Source of the DNA: Spirosoma arboris
GTDB lineage: Bacteria; Bacteroidota; Bacteroidia; Cytophagales; Spirosomataceae
Assembly (NCBI RefSeq): GCF_009754945.1
Contig: NZ_WPIN01000015.1
Location: 1 to 64,000, forward strand
Length of the DNA: 64,000 nt
Direction of reading: 5' to 3'
Shown one piece after another: positions 16,146 to 24,815 of the stretch. The notes under the pieces are model-generated. The model was not told the origin of the DNA. It searched no databases and saw only the letters and a program-made list of their open reading frames with translations. Positions within the stretch are counted from its first letter, which is position 1. Each line of letters opens with the position of its first letter. Position numbers and translations under genes: made by a program.

Positions 16146-17381
16146 GTGGGCAAAACGGCAAGTATTTTCATTGATGGCGAGGTAAACAGCTACAGCTATA
16201 CCGCATCCATTCAGGGCGTACGGGATACATTGAACTGGTCGGGTCAGTTCGATGACATCACGGTGACGATCAACAGCTGTGGGGGTGATATCGCCGAGGG
16301 GCTAGGCATTTATGATTTGCTTCGCTCGTACGAAAAGCCCATTACCACCGTCGTAATTGGTCAGTGCTGCTCGGCGGCTACGATCATCTTTCTGGCCGGC
16401 TCTACTCGTCTGATTTACGAAAACGTAGTCGCGTTTATGGTGCACCAGGCCGCTGGTGAGCCCAACGGACCGGCTACGGCCGATCAGCTGCGGACGATCG
16501 CTGATTTCGTCGATAGCTACAACGAACGAATGACGGCCATCTACATTGAGCACACCGGCGCCAGTGCCGAGACCGTCGCCGAATGGCTCAGTAAAGATTC
16601 GTTCATGACGGCCCAGGAAGCGCTCGACAATGGATTTGCGACCGCGATTGCCAAACCCGTTCAGGCCAAGTACTACGCCAGCCGGCGGTATACTCCTCCT
16701 TCCCCGAGTACCAATCAACCCCAAATAGATCCCAAAATGAAGATTATCACCAATCAGGCCAAGCGCCTGGCTACGGTTGTCATGGCGCTGCTCGCTGGTG
16801 CCAAGGTGGTGGCCAAAGAAGTTACGACGAGTACCGGTGAAAAGCTGACCATTGACATGGCCGACGACACGCTGGCTGAAGAGCAGACCGTCACCAAAGA
16901 TGGGGAGCCTGCTCCTGATGGGAAATACACCATTGACGGTGTAGAAATCACGGTGAAGGGGGGCAAAATCGAAAAAATCGATACGGGTGGTACCTCCACG
17001 GATGTCAACGCTGAAGACGAAACGACGGTCACGGCCGAGGATGATACCACGGTTACGGCCGAGAACGAAGAAGAATCGGAGGAAGAGCCTGATCTGGCTC
17101 AGCAACTGGCGGATGAAAAGGCGAAAACGACTGCGCTGGAGGCCAAAGTAACCGCACTGGAGCGCAACCAGGCGACGGTGACCGCTCAAATGAAGCTGCT
17201 GCTGGGAACCAAAGAATCAGGTGAACCCAAAGTCCCTGCTCCCAAAGGTGTCAAGAAAAAAGTGACCGCCGTAGCCGTGCCCGATGAAGACGAGCAGGAG
17301 CGCCAGGACATGCTGGATGAGCGCGCAGCGAAAGGACTGGGTATGACTCTGGAGGAATACCGGGCCAGTCAGGAGGCCTAG
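16146..17381 (+). CDS. ClpP-like head maturation protease fused to a scaffold-like tail
   Basis: 411 residues from a GTG at 16146. The N-terminal ~170 residues have the ClpP/S14 fold: INSCGGDIAEGLGIYDLL, then GQCCSAATIIFLAG with the catalytic Ser76 and MVHQAAG with His100. The rest is acidic and low in complexity (EDETTVTAEDDTTVTAENEE), with a coiled coil near residues 315-345. This pairing of protease and scaffold in one chain is known in several phages. The protease trims scaffold and capsid during head assembly. It lies directly before the capsid gene, as usual. Confidence 0.85.
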   Translation: MGKTASIFIDGEVNSYSYTASIQGVRDTLNWSGQFDDITVTINSCGGDIAEGLGIYDLLRSYEKPITTVVIGQCCSAATIIFLAGSTRLIYENVVAFMVHQAAGEPNGPATADQLRTIADFVDSYNERMTAIYIEHTGASAETVAEWLSKDSFMTAQEALDNGFATAIAKPVQAKYYASRRYTPPSPSTNQPQIDPKMKIITNQAKRLATVVMALLAGAKVVAKEVTTSTGEKLTIDMADDTLAEEQTVTKDGEPAPDGKYTIDGVEITVKGGKIEKIDTGGTSTDVNAEDETTVTAEDDTTVTAENEEESEEEPDLAQQLADEKAKTTALEAKVTALERNQATVTAQMKLLLGTKESGEPKVPAPKGVKKKVTAVAVPDEDEQERQDMLDERAAKGLGMTLEEYRASQEA

Positions 17382-17484
17382 CCATTCTGTCGCAAACGAA
17401 TCGCGGGCACAGGTCGGCCGGAATGCCGTACCACCCGAAACCAATTCCAATTCTATCCACACCATAAATTTTTCCTATCCACAA

Positions 17485-18549
17485 ATGAAAGGCGTAAAGG
17501 TAAAAGCCTCGCTCCTGACAGGTACTCCGCTTACCTATTCGGGCGATATGGCGATTGATTACGTGATCCGGCCCGCCATCAAAACGGGCCGGGTCGAAGA
17601 TTTCATGAAGGTGGTCTATGGCGTTAAAAACCGCCAGCAGGTCATTTTCGCCGACCCGATTTACAAAATTACCAAAGTCGATCCCGGCTGCGGTACGGGC
17701 GTCACGACGCCAACAGTGAACCGGACGCAGAAGTTCTGGGCCCCCGTCGACGTAAAAGCGTGGGTTGATCAGTGCTGGACGGACCTGAAAGGGACCATCC
17801 ACGAAGCGCAGTTGAAAGCTGGCAATGATAAGTCGGATCTGACCAATACCAAGATCGAACGGTTCATGCTGGATTTGCTGGAGCCGGCGGCTTACAGTGA
17901 CTTTTTGCGCATGCTGTGGCTGAGCAAGACGACCATCACGGCCGGTGAGCTAACCAACGGAGCAGGTGACGTTCCGAACTACAACCAGATTGACGGGTTC
18001 TGGACGCTCATCTTCGCTGGTGTTGGTGCAGGTACCATCAAAAAGGTTGCGATTGCTGAAAACGGCAATGCGGCTGGTTCTCAGGGACTGGGCTCAGGTC
18101 GGGCCTATGCAATTCTGGCCAGCGTGTTTGCCAATGCCAGCACGGTGCTCAAGCAGGTCGATAAGTCGAAAAAAGTGCTGTTCGTCGACCGTGGTCTGTA
18201 TGAAGAGTACGAAAGCTGGCTCGAATCGAAAGATTCCCTGGAGTCGTCTTACGCTAAACTTCAGGATGGCCAGACAACACTGACGTTCCGGGGTGTGCCG
18301 TTGATCATTGTTGACATCGTCGATCAGTTCCTGGACTCGGACTTTAACCTGTCCGGTAAGACGACGATGCCACACCGGGTGATCCTGACCGTGAAGGATA
18401 ACTTCCAGGCTGGGGTAGACGGTGACACCACGGACCCAACGGCCATGGAGGTATGGTATGAGCGCAAAGACGAGAAATGGAACGGCCGGTTGAAGTACAA
18501 ATTAGCCGCCATGATCGCCGAAGAAAAGTACGTTTCGGTCGCTTACTAA
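17485..18549 (+). CDS. Major capsid protein (HK97-like, probable)
   Basis: 354 residues from the ATG at 17485. It follows the head protease. Features fitting a capsid protein are its length, a helix-rich N-terminal part, a central beta-rich domain (KKVLFVDRGLYEEYESWLES) and a C-terminal strand set ending KYKLAAMIAEEKYVSVAY. The assignment rests on position and general character, since no catalytic motif exists for this family. Two TATCCACA motifs lie just upstream of the start. Confidence 0.75.
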   Translation: MKGVKVKASLLTGTPLTYSGDMAIDYVIRPAIKTGRVEDFMKVVYGVKNRQQVIFADPIYKITKVDPGCGTGVTTPTVNRTQKFWAPVDVKAWVDQCWTDLKGTIHEAQLKAGNDKSDLTNTKIERFMLDLLEPAAYSDFLRMLWLSKTTITAGELTNGAGDVPNYNQIDGFWTLIFAGVGAGTIKKVAIAENGNAAGSQGLGSGRAYAILASVFANASTVLKQVDKSKKVLFVDRGLYEEYESWLESKDSLESSYAKLQDGQTTLTFRGVPLIIVDIVDQFLDSDFNLSGKTTMPHRVILTVKDNFQAGVDGDTTDPTAMEVWYERKDEKWNGRLKYKLAAMIAEEKYVSVAY

Positions 18550-18617
18550 TCATCACGTATAGAACTAACCGTTAGCGAAAGCTGGCGGTTAGTTCGTACC
18601 TATCCACACCAACGATC

Positions 18618-19190
18618 ATGGGCGTTTGTGACGCAAAGAAAATAAAACAAAACCTGAAGCGGTGTGGCCAGAAGGCGCTCGCCAAGGGGGTTAATGAGCT
18701 GATCTATATTGGGATGCGGGATGAACAAAGTATTGCGTTCACGTTCGATTCGACCAATACGACCATCCTCACGGCCATTGCGATGGGAACTTCTCAGAAG
18801 CTCTTTGCCTACGAAGGCAAGAACTACTCGAATGATCCCAGTGTCGGCTTTAACCGAACCGATTTTGATCTGACCCTGCCCCAGACGATGGTCATCGTTC
18901 TGTTCTCGAACAGTCCGGCCACGAAACTGGAGATGGAAGCCCTGTTTACCCGAAAAGACCTGGTGCTCATTTACGAACGGGTGTCGGGTGACTTCGAAGC
19001 AATGGGTGTCGGTGCCGGTATGCAGGTAACCAACTTCGTGTATCGTCCCAATGACGATAACAAGGGCGCGTTTGTGGTCACGCTGACGGGCGCTGATGAG
19101 GTAGACCTACCCAAAACGGTACGGCACGTGACATCGGGTACCGACGATACGCGTGTATACCTGGCGGGTCTGGTAGCGGCTGATGCGTAA
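18618..19190 (+). CDS. Phage structural protein, tail-tube candidate
   Basis: 190 residues. Beta-rich with frequent Thr/Val strands (FVVTLTGADEVDLPKTVRHV), as expected of a tail tube or head-tail joining protein. The stop overlaps the next start as TAATG. A TATCCACACC motif lies 7 bases upstream of the ATG, as for the capsid and portal genes. No exact family recognised. Confidence 0.6.
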   Translation: MGVCDAKKIKQNLKRCGQKALAKGVNELIYIGMRDEQSIAFTFDSTNTTILTAIAMGTSQKLFAYEGKNYSNDPSVGFNRTDFDLTLPQTMVIVLFSNSPATKLEMEALFTRKDLVLIYERVSGDFEAMGVGAGMQVTNFVYRPNDDNKGAFVVTLTGADEVDLPKTVRHVTSGTDDTRVYLAGLVAADA

Positions 19191-19990
19191 TGAGCGAGCA
19201 ACTAATTGAGATCATGAGCCGGTGGCTAACCACCGGCCAGATCTCAGACGATGAGAAGAACCTGCTAAAAAACCAGTACCTGATCGATATCGGGGCAGTT
19301 GGTTGCAAAACCTGCGGGAATGTCTGGTCGGATATCAAGCATCACTTTGAGTACAAACTTAAACTATTAAATCTTACTCCAGTGGCTAAGTCAATTCGTA
19401 AATATATTATTCTGGGGGGCTTTCTGATGCTGCCTGGTGAATCAGTTGTCTATGTAAATGAGGGTCAGGATTCGGAAGATCGTAAGGTGCTAACCGATGA
19501 AAGGGCCGAGCAAATCCTGATCAAACATCCCGATTATAAGCAGTTGATTGGTATCAATCCAGCGTGGCAGACTCGACAGGATGCCATCGAGGCCGGTCAG
19601 GAATCCGACGATGAAGAAGCTGACGAAACGGAAACTAGTGGTTCAAATGAAGAAAAAGCGGGTTCGGAAACGGATCAAAAACTAGCTGACCTGCAGAAAG
19701 CGCACGATACGCTTGTCGATGAGAATAAAAAACTCAAGGAAGACAATCGGGTCCTGAAAGGTCAACTGACCAGAACAACGAACGAGTTGACCAGGTTGAA
19801 GACCGCTCCGCCGGTAACACCAGCTGCACCGGTTACCCCAGCCGTCACGCCTGATCCGGCGAATGTCAGCACAGTAGAGGTTAGTGGTGAGCCATCGGCA
19901 ACACCAGCGGGTGAGGGAAGCCCAGCTGAGTCGAAAGGAAGTCCCGCAGCGGATGCGGCCCAGCAGGTCATTGATCAAAGTCAGGTCTAG
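19190..19990 (+). CDS. Acidic coiled-coil phage protein
   Basis: 266 residues. The N-terminal ~110 residues are a compact domain with CKTCGNVW. The middle is acidic (ESDDEEADETETSGSNEEKA), followed by a clear coiled coil (LADLQKAHDTLVDENKKLKE) and a Pro/Thr-rich tail. Overlaps the preceding gene by one base. Together with its place between capsid and portal genes, this suggests a scaffold, decoration or assembly-chaperone role, which is an inference. Confidence 0.6.
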   Translation: MSEQLIEIMSRWLTTGQISDDEKNLLKNQYLIDIGAVGCKTCGNVWSDIKHHFEYKLKLLNLTPVAKSIRKYIILGGFLMLPGESVVYVNEGQDSEDRKVLTDERAEQILIKHPDYKQLIGINPAWQTRQDAIEAGQESDDEEADETETSGSNEEKAGSETDQKLADLQKAHDTLVDENKKLKEDNRVLKGQLTRTTNELTRLKTAPPVTPAAPVTPAVTPDPANVSTVEVSGEPSATPAGEGSPAESKGSPAADAAQQVIDQSQV

Positions 19991-20037
19991 TAGTAGCCAT
20001 CCTAGTAGTCTAATAGCGTACTGTTTTTATCCACACC

Positions 20038-21225
20038 ATGCAGGTTGCCCCACCAAAAGCCAAAAGAGTCACGGTCAGGAAGTCTGCCTTACGAGGACTC
20101 CTGGCTTTTGGTGAAGGCAATCTATTTCCGCAGCAGCTGCTGGATGTAACCTCAGATAGCGTAACGGCCCGGGCGTGTCTGGGGGCCAGAGCCCAGTTTA
20201 TTCAGGGGAACGGCTTTAAAGACGTTTTGACCTCTAAGCTGATCGTTCACCGGTCAGGCCTGACGCTCGATAAAGTACTCAACAACCAGGCCAATACGAT
20301 TAGCTACTTCGAGACGATCGTGCTGCACATTGGCTATAATGGATTAGGCCGAATTGCCAGCATCAAGCCAATTCCGTTTGAATTCATCCGGTTGTGTGAG
20401 CCCGACGAAATGGGGATCATTTCCGAAGCTGCTATCTGCCCCTATCTCGATGGGGGCTATAACCAGTCGAAAAAGAACCTGTTCACCAAACTTCCGCTCT
20501 TTAATCCAGACCCGGAAGTCGTACAGGCTCAGATAATCGCTGCGGGGGGTATCGAGCAGTACCAGGGACAGATTTTGTATGAACCGTTCTGGGCGCCGGG
20601 TGACGGGTATTACCATAATCCCAGTTACCTGCCCGCGATTCGGGCCATCGAAGCCGAAGGCCAACTGGATCTGTTCAACTGGAATACGATTGTCAACGGC
20701 TTTAACGTGTCGGGTATTCTGAGCATCGTCTCTGATCCGGCGCAGATGGTGCCTGAGTATGATCCGTATTTAGACCCCAAAAGCATCGAATACCAGCTGA
20801 GCGATAATCAGGGGGCAGAGAATGCGGCTCGGGTAATGGTGCACCGGTTCAAAAATATTGCCGACCTGCAGGCGACTCGTTTCGATGCCATCAGTGGGGT
20901 ACAGCTTGCCGAGCGATTTAAGTACACGTCCGAATGGGCGGAAACGATGATCACCCGGGCGATGCGGACACCGAACGAAATCGTGGGTATTCGCAAACAG
21001 GGGGGTATTGCACCGACGGGACAGGAAGTGGTCGTGGCCAGCAACCTGATGTATCAGATGGTCAACCCCTACCAGCGCCGGCTTCAGGAGATTTTTGAGT
21101 ATCTGTTTTCATTCTGGAAAGACCCGATCCCTAATCTGGATTTCCACATTGAAAACCTGAATTATTTTCCTAATGGATTAGGAACCGCAAATGGAACAAC
21201 CGACTCCGTGGCTCAATCGGGCTAG
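20038..21225 (+). CDS. Portal protein (probable)
   Basis: 395 residues from the ATG at 20038. Features that fit a portal: an N-terminal segment with FIQGNGF, a mid-region with YFETIVLHIGYNGLGRIASI, then YEPFWAPGDGYYHNPSYLPA, a long helix (AERFKYTSEWAETMITRAMR) and a C-terminal tail (FFSFW-type, PNLDFHIENLNYF). The portal forms the dodecameric ring at the head vertex through which DNA passes. It overlaps the next gene by 35 bases. A TATCCACACC motif directly abuts the start codon. Confidence 0.75.
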   Translation: MQVAPPKAKRVTVRKSALRGLLAFGEGNLFPQQLLDVTSDSVTARACLGARAQFIQGNGFKDVLTSKLIVHRSGLTLDKVLNNQANTISYFETIVLHIGYNGLGRIASIKPIPFEFIRLCEPDEMGIISEAAICPYLDGGYNQSKKNLFTKLPLFNPDPEVVQAQIIAAGGIEQYQGQILYEPFWAPGDGYYHNPSYLPAIRAIEAEGQLDLFNWNTIVNGFNVSGILSIVSDPAQMVPEYDPYLDPKSIEYQLSDNQGAENAARVMVHRFKNIADLQATRFDAISGVQLAERFKYTSEWAETMITRAMRTPNEIVGIRKQGGIAPTGQEVVVASNLMYQMVNPYQRRLQEIFEYLFSFWKDPIPNLDFHIENLNYFPNGLGTANGTTDSVAQSG

Positions 21226-21733
21226 TTTTCAGGGACGCGTCAAGCTACCGCATAATTTCGACCTGAGTGTTTTCGAGCCGTTTATTCTGGATCTGGAAGA
21301 GATCGCGCTACCGGCGTTGCTGGGTGATAAACTAGCGGCCTTGAAAGCCTGGCTGGATACGAATCAATACGGTATCGTAGCCCCACCCGATGATCCGGAT
21401 GAAGAGGTCGCAGTCGATCCACTGGAAACGCTCTATAAAAAAGTAGTGCCATACCTGGTCTATGCGGCTTACGCAGAATACGCCTTTGGCGGTGATGTGC
21501 AGGCCACCAATACGGGTATGGTAGTCAAGGAACGGGAGAGTTCGAGCAGTTTGTCGGATACCCAGCGCACGCAGCTCTATCGCAACTACCGCGATAAAGC
21601 CAATGCCCGGGCAGTTCTGATCACCAAATACCTGGATGAACAGCGGCAAAGCTGCGTGCCGTCGGCTTACTCTGGTGAGGCCCGCATTAGCTCGTCGGGC
21701 GGAAAAACACGGGCTAAATCAGATTGCTGGTAA
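21191..21733 (+). CDS. Head adaptor or connector protein (DUF6712-like)
   Basis: 180 residues. It follows and overlaps the portal gene, the position of a head-tail adaptor. The sequence is mainly helical (YKKVVPYLVYAAYAEYAFGG, then YRNYRDKANARAVLITKYLD), as in the small connectors of this group; the DUF6712 match is from memory of Bacteroidota phages. The tail is short and basic. Confidence 0.6.
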   Translation: MEQPTPWLNRASFQGRVKLPHNFDLSVFEPFILDLEEIALPALLGDKLAALKAWLDTNQYGIVAPPDDPDEEVAVDPLETLYKKVVPYLVYAAYAEYAFGGDVQATNTGMVVKERESSSSLSDTQRTQLYRNYRDKANARAVLITKYLDEQRQSCVPSAYSGEARISSSGGKTRAKSDCW

Positions 21734-21748
21734 TAACGAACGACTAAA

Positions 21749-22753
21749 ATGGCTGTTTTTCAGGTTTTTGTCACCAATAGCGCAAGCCAGCCCCTGTCGG
21801 GTGTGGCGATTCGGCTATTGGCGCCCGATGGAACCGATATAACGGCTACTCGTTTTGGAGCCTCGCCGGTCTATACCGACGCAAACGGCCTGTTTACCCG
21901 CTTTTATCTGGTTGCTCCCGGCCTGACGGCGGGTATTTACTCGATTATAGTCTCGGCCTCAGGCTATACCGGTCAGACCAAAGCCACGGCGAACACCTTC
22001 ACGGGGCTGGGTAACTTCAATTTTACGCTGTTGGCGCTACCAACCAGTGTCTCCGTGGAGATTACCGAACCGGAATCGGGTTACGTCTCACCCATGGCAC
22101 CGGTTGAGTTTCTGGTACCAGCTGTTTCGCCGTCGGCCGCCTGGGAATACATTGAAGCGACGGTGACCAGCGACGATTCGACATCGGTCATGGAGGTACC
22201 CGTCATCAATGGTCAGGCCCGGTTGAATCTGCAGGCCCGGCTTGAGCTTGAACCTCTGCCACATTTGGTAGGGGATGGTGTACTGGCCATCGCCGACGCG
22301 GATTTTTCAAAAAACTTCAGCATTGATCTGGCCAGCCTGACCGAAACGGGCAGCGTTAGCATCAATGAAGGCTTTACGATCTGGTCGGCTAACGCGTTTC
22401 CTTCGGATTCGATCAATGACCTGACCAGTTTTACCAATATTGACGGACTGGCCGACTGGCTGACGCCCTGGGAAGAATTGCCCGTATTTACGGGTCATTA
22501 CGCCGATGCCATGATCTGGCTGCCCATACCGAGCGAGGACGCCTATGAGCTGATCACGCACTTTCTGGATATCAACCAGCAGGCGTTTACCAATGTGGGC
22601 GTAGTGCTGCCAAACGAAGCGTTTAGCTCCGGGAAGGTGGCCAGAATACGGATTCCAGAACCAGTTGCCGGAGCGCATTATGCATTACTCACGGTCACAC
22701 TAGCCGGCGTGGTTCAAACCAAGCCGCTAAAAATTCGCTACATCTATGGCTAA
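21749..22753 (+). CDS. Phage protein with carboxypeptidase-regulatory/Ig-like domain
   Basis: 334 residues. The N-terminal ~95 residues read like a CarboxypepD-regulatory or Ig-like fold: VFVTNSASQPLSGVAIRLLA, then VYTDANGLFTRFYL and the ASGYTGQT turn. A second beta-rich region (residues ~105-160) and a C-terminal part with an ITHFLDINQQAFTNVGVVLP stretch follow. These modules often decorate capsids or tails and bind surface polymers. Overlaps the next gene by 8 bases. Confidence 0.6.
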   Translation: MAVFQVFVTNSASQPLSGVAIRLLAPDGTDITATRFGASPVYTDANGLFTRFYLVAPGLTAGIYSIIVSASGYTGQTKATANTFTGLGNFNFTLLALPTSVSVEITEPESGYVSPMAPVEFLVPAVSPSAAWEYIEATVTSDDSTSVMEVPVINGQARLNLQARLELEPLPHLVGDGVLAIADADFSKNFSIDLASLTETGSVSINEGFTIWSANAFPSDSINDLTSFTNIDGLADWLTPWEELPVFTGHYADAMIWLPIPSEDAYELITHFLDINQQAFTNVGVVLPNEAFSSGKVARIRIPEPVAGAHYALLTVTLAGVVQTKPLKIRYIYG

Positions 22754-24155
22754 ACAGACCCGAACAAATCTCAAAGACCGCGCCGAGACTGTTGCCGAAG
22801 AAACCATTTTGGGTGCGAATACCGCGCTTAAAATCGGGCAGTTGTATGATGACATTATCGACACGGTTCCCATGGACTGGGAATCGGGTCGGGCGTATCT
22901 GGATGGAGAAGAGGCCATCTGGCAGGGCCGGATCGTTACAGCTTTTGGGAATACGAATGCCGGGGATTCACCGGAATCGGCACCCGAAAAATGGATTGAT
23001 CCTGTTATTGATTCACTTTCAAAATTAGGGGTTGATGGGCCAAATCTGCCTGTTCTGGCTAATGCTCTGAAGGAGTACGTTACCCAGCGCATCAATGAAG
23101 TAAATGAAGGCGGGGGTGTCGCTCCGCCTAAGGCTACTATTGAGATGATCAATGATCTAGCCGACAATAATGCCTATGTAACGGCTTATCTGGTTGGCCT
23201 AATCATTACTAAAGTTGCGGAGCTGATATCGGGGAAAACCCTTCAGGATATTTTAACCAACGGAAAAGTAACTGATATTGAACCCGAGTTCGACGGGGGT
23301 GTCCTGGTAAACCTTACCGATCCACCACCTGGAGTTACGCTGATCAACGTGGGCATTGATCCGGCAACTAAACGGCTCTACAAGGGGGCCGGTACGACGG
23401 AGCCACCACCGACCAGTGTGGCCCCCAACTTCATCATCTTTGGTCATTTCATTGAAAATCTGCCCGATGCCGTCCGGGCGTCTGCGCCCAACAGCGAATG
23501 GCAGGGGACCATCACGGCCACGCCGAACGGTAATTACCGGGTGGTGGGAGCAGCCACCATTGCCAGGGAAACTAAAACGTATCACCTCGAAGAAGAGCTT
23601 TCCGATGCGACCTGGCGTAGCTATTCGGGCAGCCTTGGAGCGGTGGTGTTTGGCCTCAATACGACCCTGGCGGGCGTAGTCATTGGTACGGGTAACGGTG
23701 TTTTGGATGCGACAGCCTACGCAGGCTCATCCGATCAACCGATTCAGGTAACGGCTACCGTCGGTAGTACAACGGTTTCACTTCCCGTCACCATTACCAG
23801 CAGTGCGCTGATCATTGTGGCCGCTTATTATGCCTGGCAGAAAAACAATCCGCCGACGACGGCCTCTAATCTGGACCTGTATTTCAAGATTTCGGGAACG
23901 GGTGATATTGAGATCGCCACCGAAGTGACCGGACCACCGGCGTTTGTGCTCCCCAAGTCATCCTATAATGGTTTGAATACGGGCAGCTATGCCAATGGGG
24001 CCACCAAGCGCACATCCATCTACAACGCCGGCAGCACGAGCGTAAACAAACTGTATGTACGAAAAGTGGGCACAACGACCGATTTGCTGGTCTTTACCCT
24101 GCCCGCTCTGCCTTCATCGGGCAATGTCCCCATCACCCAATTTTATCCCAGCTAA
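22746..24155 (+). CDS. Phage tail or fibre protein, beta-rich
   Basis: 469 residues. It begins with a helical segment (LKDRAETVAEETILGANTAL) and then becomes a long series of beta-like Thr/Val/Gly stretches (YAGSSDQPIQVTATVGSTTV) typical of tail fibres and their Ig-like modules. The start overlaps the previous gene by 8 bases and the next starts 2 bases after its stop, so translation is coupled. No enzyme motif seen. Confidence 0.6.
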   Translation: MAKQTRTNLKDRAETVAEETILGANTALKIGQLYDDIIDTVPMDWESGRAYLDGEEAIWQGRIVTAFGNTNAGDSPESAPEKWIDPVIDSLSKLGVDGPNLPVLANALKEYVTQRINEVNEGGGVAPPKATIEMINDLADNNAYVTAYLVGLIITKVAELISGKTLQDILTNGKVTDIEPEFDGGVLVNLTDPPPGVTLINVGIDPATKRLYKGAGTTEPPPTSVAPNFIIFGHFIENLPDAVRASAPNSEWQGTITATPNGNYRVVGAATIARETKTYHLEEELSDATWRSYSGSLGAVVFGLNTTLAGVVIGTGNGVLDATAYAGSSDQPIQVTATVGSTTVSLPVTITSSALIIVAAYYAWQKNNPPTTASNLDLYFKISGTGDIEIATEVTGPPAFVLPKSSYNGLNTGSYANGATKRTSIYNAGSTSVNKLYVRKVGTTTDLLVFTLPALPSSGNVPITQFYPS

Positions 24156-24157
24156 CC

Positions 24158-24811
24158 ATGGCAACTACACGACGAACATATCTGGTGTGGGCGAACACCA
24201 TCGCCGGGGTGGATGGCGTACCGAAAGATACCCTGTATTATTTTCTTCGGGCCAGCGGTGGCAGCTGTGATGCGGATGATGCTGCGTTTTATAGCCTCTC
24301 CCCTGAGCAGAAAATAGCCCTGAGCACAACGAGCGCACCCGATTCGGTACTCGGCTGGTCGGCTCAGGCCTGCTCAGGGACTGGTTCGGCCAAGCTCAAA
24401 AAGCTCTACATCGCCCGCAATCCGGACAATACACTCTCGCTGTATGCCGATGGCACGGGCACCCTGAAAATTAAGCTGATTGCCGCCGAGGGCACACCGG
24501 CTTACGCGGATGGGCTAAAGACGATGACGACCCTGGACGGTCCGTATCCGCGCACGGGCCTGTTCGCGGGTTCGATGCCCTATGGTTCCTATTTTCTGGC
24601 CGTACCGAGTGGCAATTACGTGGTGCAGTGGATCGACGAAGATGGTAAGTTTTTGTCGTTTAGTGTCACGCTCACCGCTACCGCTCCCTTTTATCAGCTC
24701 TTTGCCGGGTCGGGCGGTACAACCCCAACCACGCCGACGACGCCCACTACGCCAGTGGATGAACAGCATTACGATAGCCGTGGTGTACTGGCAGGCTACT
24801 TAACGACTTAA
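24158..24811 (+). CDS. Phage structural protein with a Pro/Thr-rich linker
   Basis: 217 residues. Beta-rich body (FLAVPSGNYVVQWIDEDGKF), then a repeat of TTPTTPTTPV near residue 195, ending with HYDSRGVLAGYL. Probably a fibre or baseplate-associated protein. It begins 2 bases after the stop of the previous gene and ends 4 bases before the next, as in a tight late operon. Confidence 0.55.
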   Translation: MATTRRTYLVWANTIAGVDGVPKDTLYYFLRASGGSCDADDAAFYSLSPEQKIALSTTSAPDSVLGWSAQACSGTGSAKLKKLYIARNPDNTLSLYADGTGTLKIKLIAAEGTPAYADGLKTMTTLDGPYPRTGLFAGSMPYGSYFLAVPSGNYVVQWIDEDGKFLSFSVTLTATAPFYQLFAGSGGTTPTTPTTPTTPVDEQHYDSRGVLAGYLTT

Positions 24812-24815
24812 CCCG

